From Frankiales bacterium (GTDB taxonomy: Bacteria; Actinomycetota; Actinomycetes; Mycobacteriales; SCTD01), in NCBI GenBank assembly GCA_025966295.1, contig JAOPVD010000228.1:1-22552 (forward strand): a stretch of DNA of 22,552 nucleotides, given 5' to 3'. Both the position numbers and the translations under genes were made by a program. Shown here in pieces: positions 22,103 through 22,552 of the stretch (position 1 is its first letter; the number at the start of each line of letters is the position of its first letter). The notes under the pieces were generated by a model. That model did not search any database and was not told the DNA's origin. It saw only the letters and a program-made list of their open reading frames with translations.

Positions 22103-22552
22103 ATGACCACCACCGACATCGCCAACACCTGGGCCAAGACCCTGCAGGAGGACCTCGAGGCACACGCCGAGCTCTACGCCCCCGACGAGGAGTTCAGCAT
22201 CGAGGCGCGCATGGTCGACGACCACCTCGTCGACACCATCGGGGAGCGCGCCGACCTGCTCCAGCAGCTGGCGGTCTGGACCAACACCGACCTGTCGAAC
22301 GGGCTGGGCGTCCACAAGCTCACGGTCACCGAGAGCTTCCCCGGCAACGGCCACGAGATGATCCACTGGGACTACTCGGTCACGGGCCTGAAGACCTTCC
22401 ACGGGCTGCCGGCCGAGGGGAAGACCCTCACCAGCAAGGGTTCGACCTTCCTGCAGTTCAACGTCGACGGCAAGATCGTGCTCGAGTCGACCGTGCTCAA
22501 CCAGATCCCCATCTACCAGGCGCTCGGCGTCCCGCTCGTGACGCCGCACTAC
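22103..22552 (+). CDS. NTF2/SnoaL-like protein, second of a tandem pair (no stop before right edge)
   Basis: The frame is open for 150 codons to the edge of the window. MTTTDIANTWAKTLQEDLEA is followed by ELYAPDEEFSIEARMVDD, then NGLGVHKLTVTESFPGNGHE, MIHWDYSV, GKTLTSKGSTFLQF and DGKIVLESTVLNQIPIYQAL. It aligns with the upstream protein over the whole C-terminal half (NGxGxH, W-[ED]-[WY], K-x-[FL]-T-[ST]-x-G-x-T-F, DGKIVxES). It has His88, Asp90 and Asn133 where the other has Arg82, Glu84 and Asp127. The ATG at 22103-22105 follows a strong GGAGGAGC. Its length already equals the paralogue's, so only a few codons should be missing. Confidence 0.85.
   Translation, partial: MTTTDIANTWAKTLQEDLEAHAELYAPDEEFSIEARMVDDHLVDTIGERADLLQQLAVWTNTDLSNGLGVHKLTVTESFPGNGHEMIHWDYSVTGLKTFHGLPAEGKTLTSKGSTFLQFNVDGKIVLESTVLNQIPIYQALGVPLVTPHY

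Overview
The window is high-GC DNA (roughly 70% by eye) with tightly packed genes, frequent GTG starts and many ATGA, GTGA and TGATG start/stop overlaps. A TIGR03617-type F420-dependent oxidoreductase and a TIGR03084 (DinB/mycothiol-isomerase fold) protein point to a mycothiol- and F420-using actinomycete. The genus cannot be fixed from the sequence. There are no tRNA, rRNA, CRISPR, insertion sequence or phage features.

Layout. The left 17 kb is one long minus-strand block read from right to left. At its head (about 17.1 kb) is a short leader ORF coupled to a flavin oxidoreductase of the nitronate monooxygenase fold. An AMP-forming acyl-CoA ligase, a flavin reductase and an NAD(P)-dependent aldehyde dehydrogenase follow. 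After a 194-bp gap with two overlapping hairpins and a palindrome comes a second set: acyl-CoA carboxylase beta subunit, biotin carboxylase/BCCP alpha subunit, a crotonase, a TIGR03084 protein and an AtuA-family protein, most with overlapping ends. A 130-bp gap precedes a thiolase and a FadB-like enoyl-CoA hydratase/3-hydroxyacyl-CoA dehydrogenase. A strong hairpin follows fadB, then a stand-alone ribBA and the first 46 codons of a TetR regulator that runs off the left edge.

From 17.3 to 19.6 kb are two GTGA-overlapping GAF-LuxR regulators, also on the minus strand, with a good sigma70-type promoter. Diverging from them on the plus strand are an F420-dependent LLM oxidoreductase and a TetR regulator (GTGA overlap), then two tandem NTF2/SnoaL-like proteins, the second reaching the right edge.

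How the genes may work together (inference). Aldehyde to acid (ALDH), acid to acyl-CoA (ligase), biotin-dependent carboxylation of a 3-methyl-enoyl-CoA, hydration (crotonase), then AtuA, thiolase and FadB, is the logic of the Atu (acyclic terpene) and Liu (leucine/isovalerate) pathways. The best reading is therefore a catabolic island for an isoprenoid or other beta-methyl-branched aldehyde or acid. No acyl-CoA dehydrogenase, HMG-CoA-lyase-like enzyme or flavin monooxygenase partner for the flavin reductase is present in the window, so the substrate is unknown. Two small palindromes of the same 16-bp design, one before the carboxylase genes and one in the LuxR/LLM divergent promoter, suggest a shared regulator.
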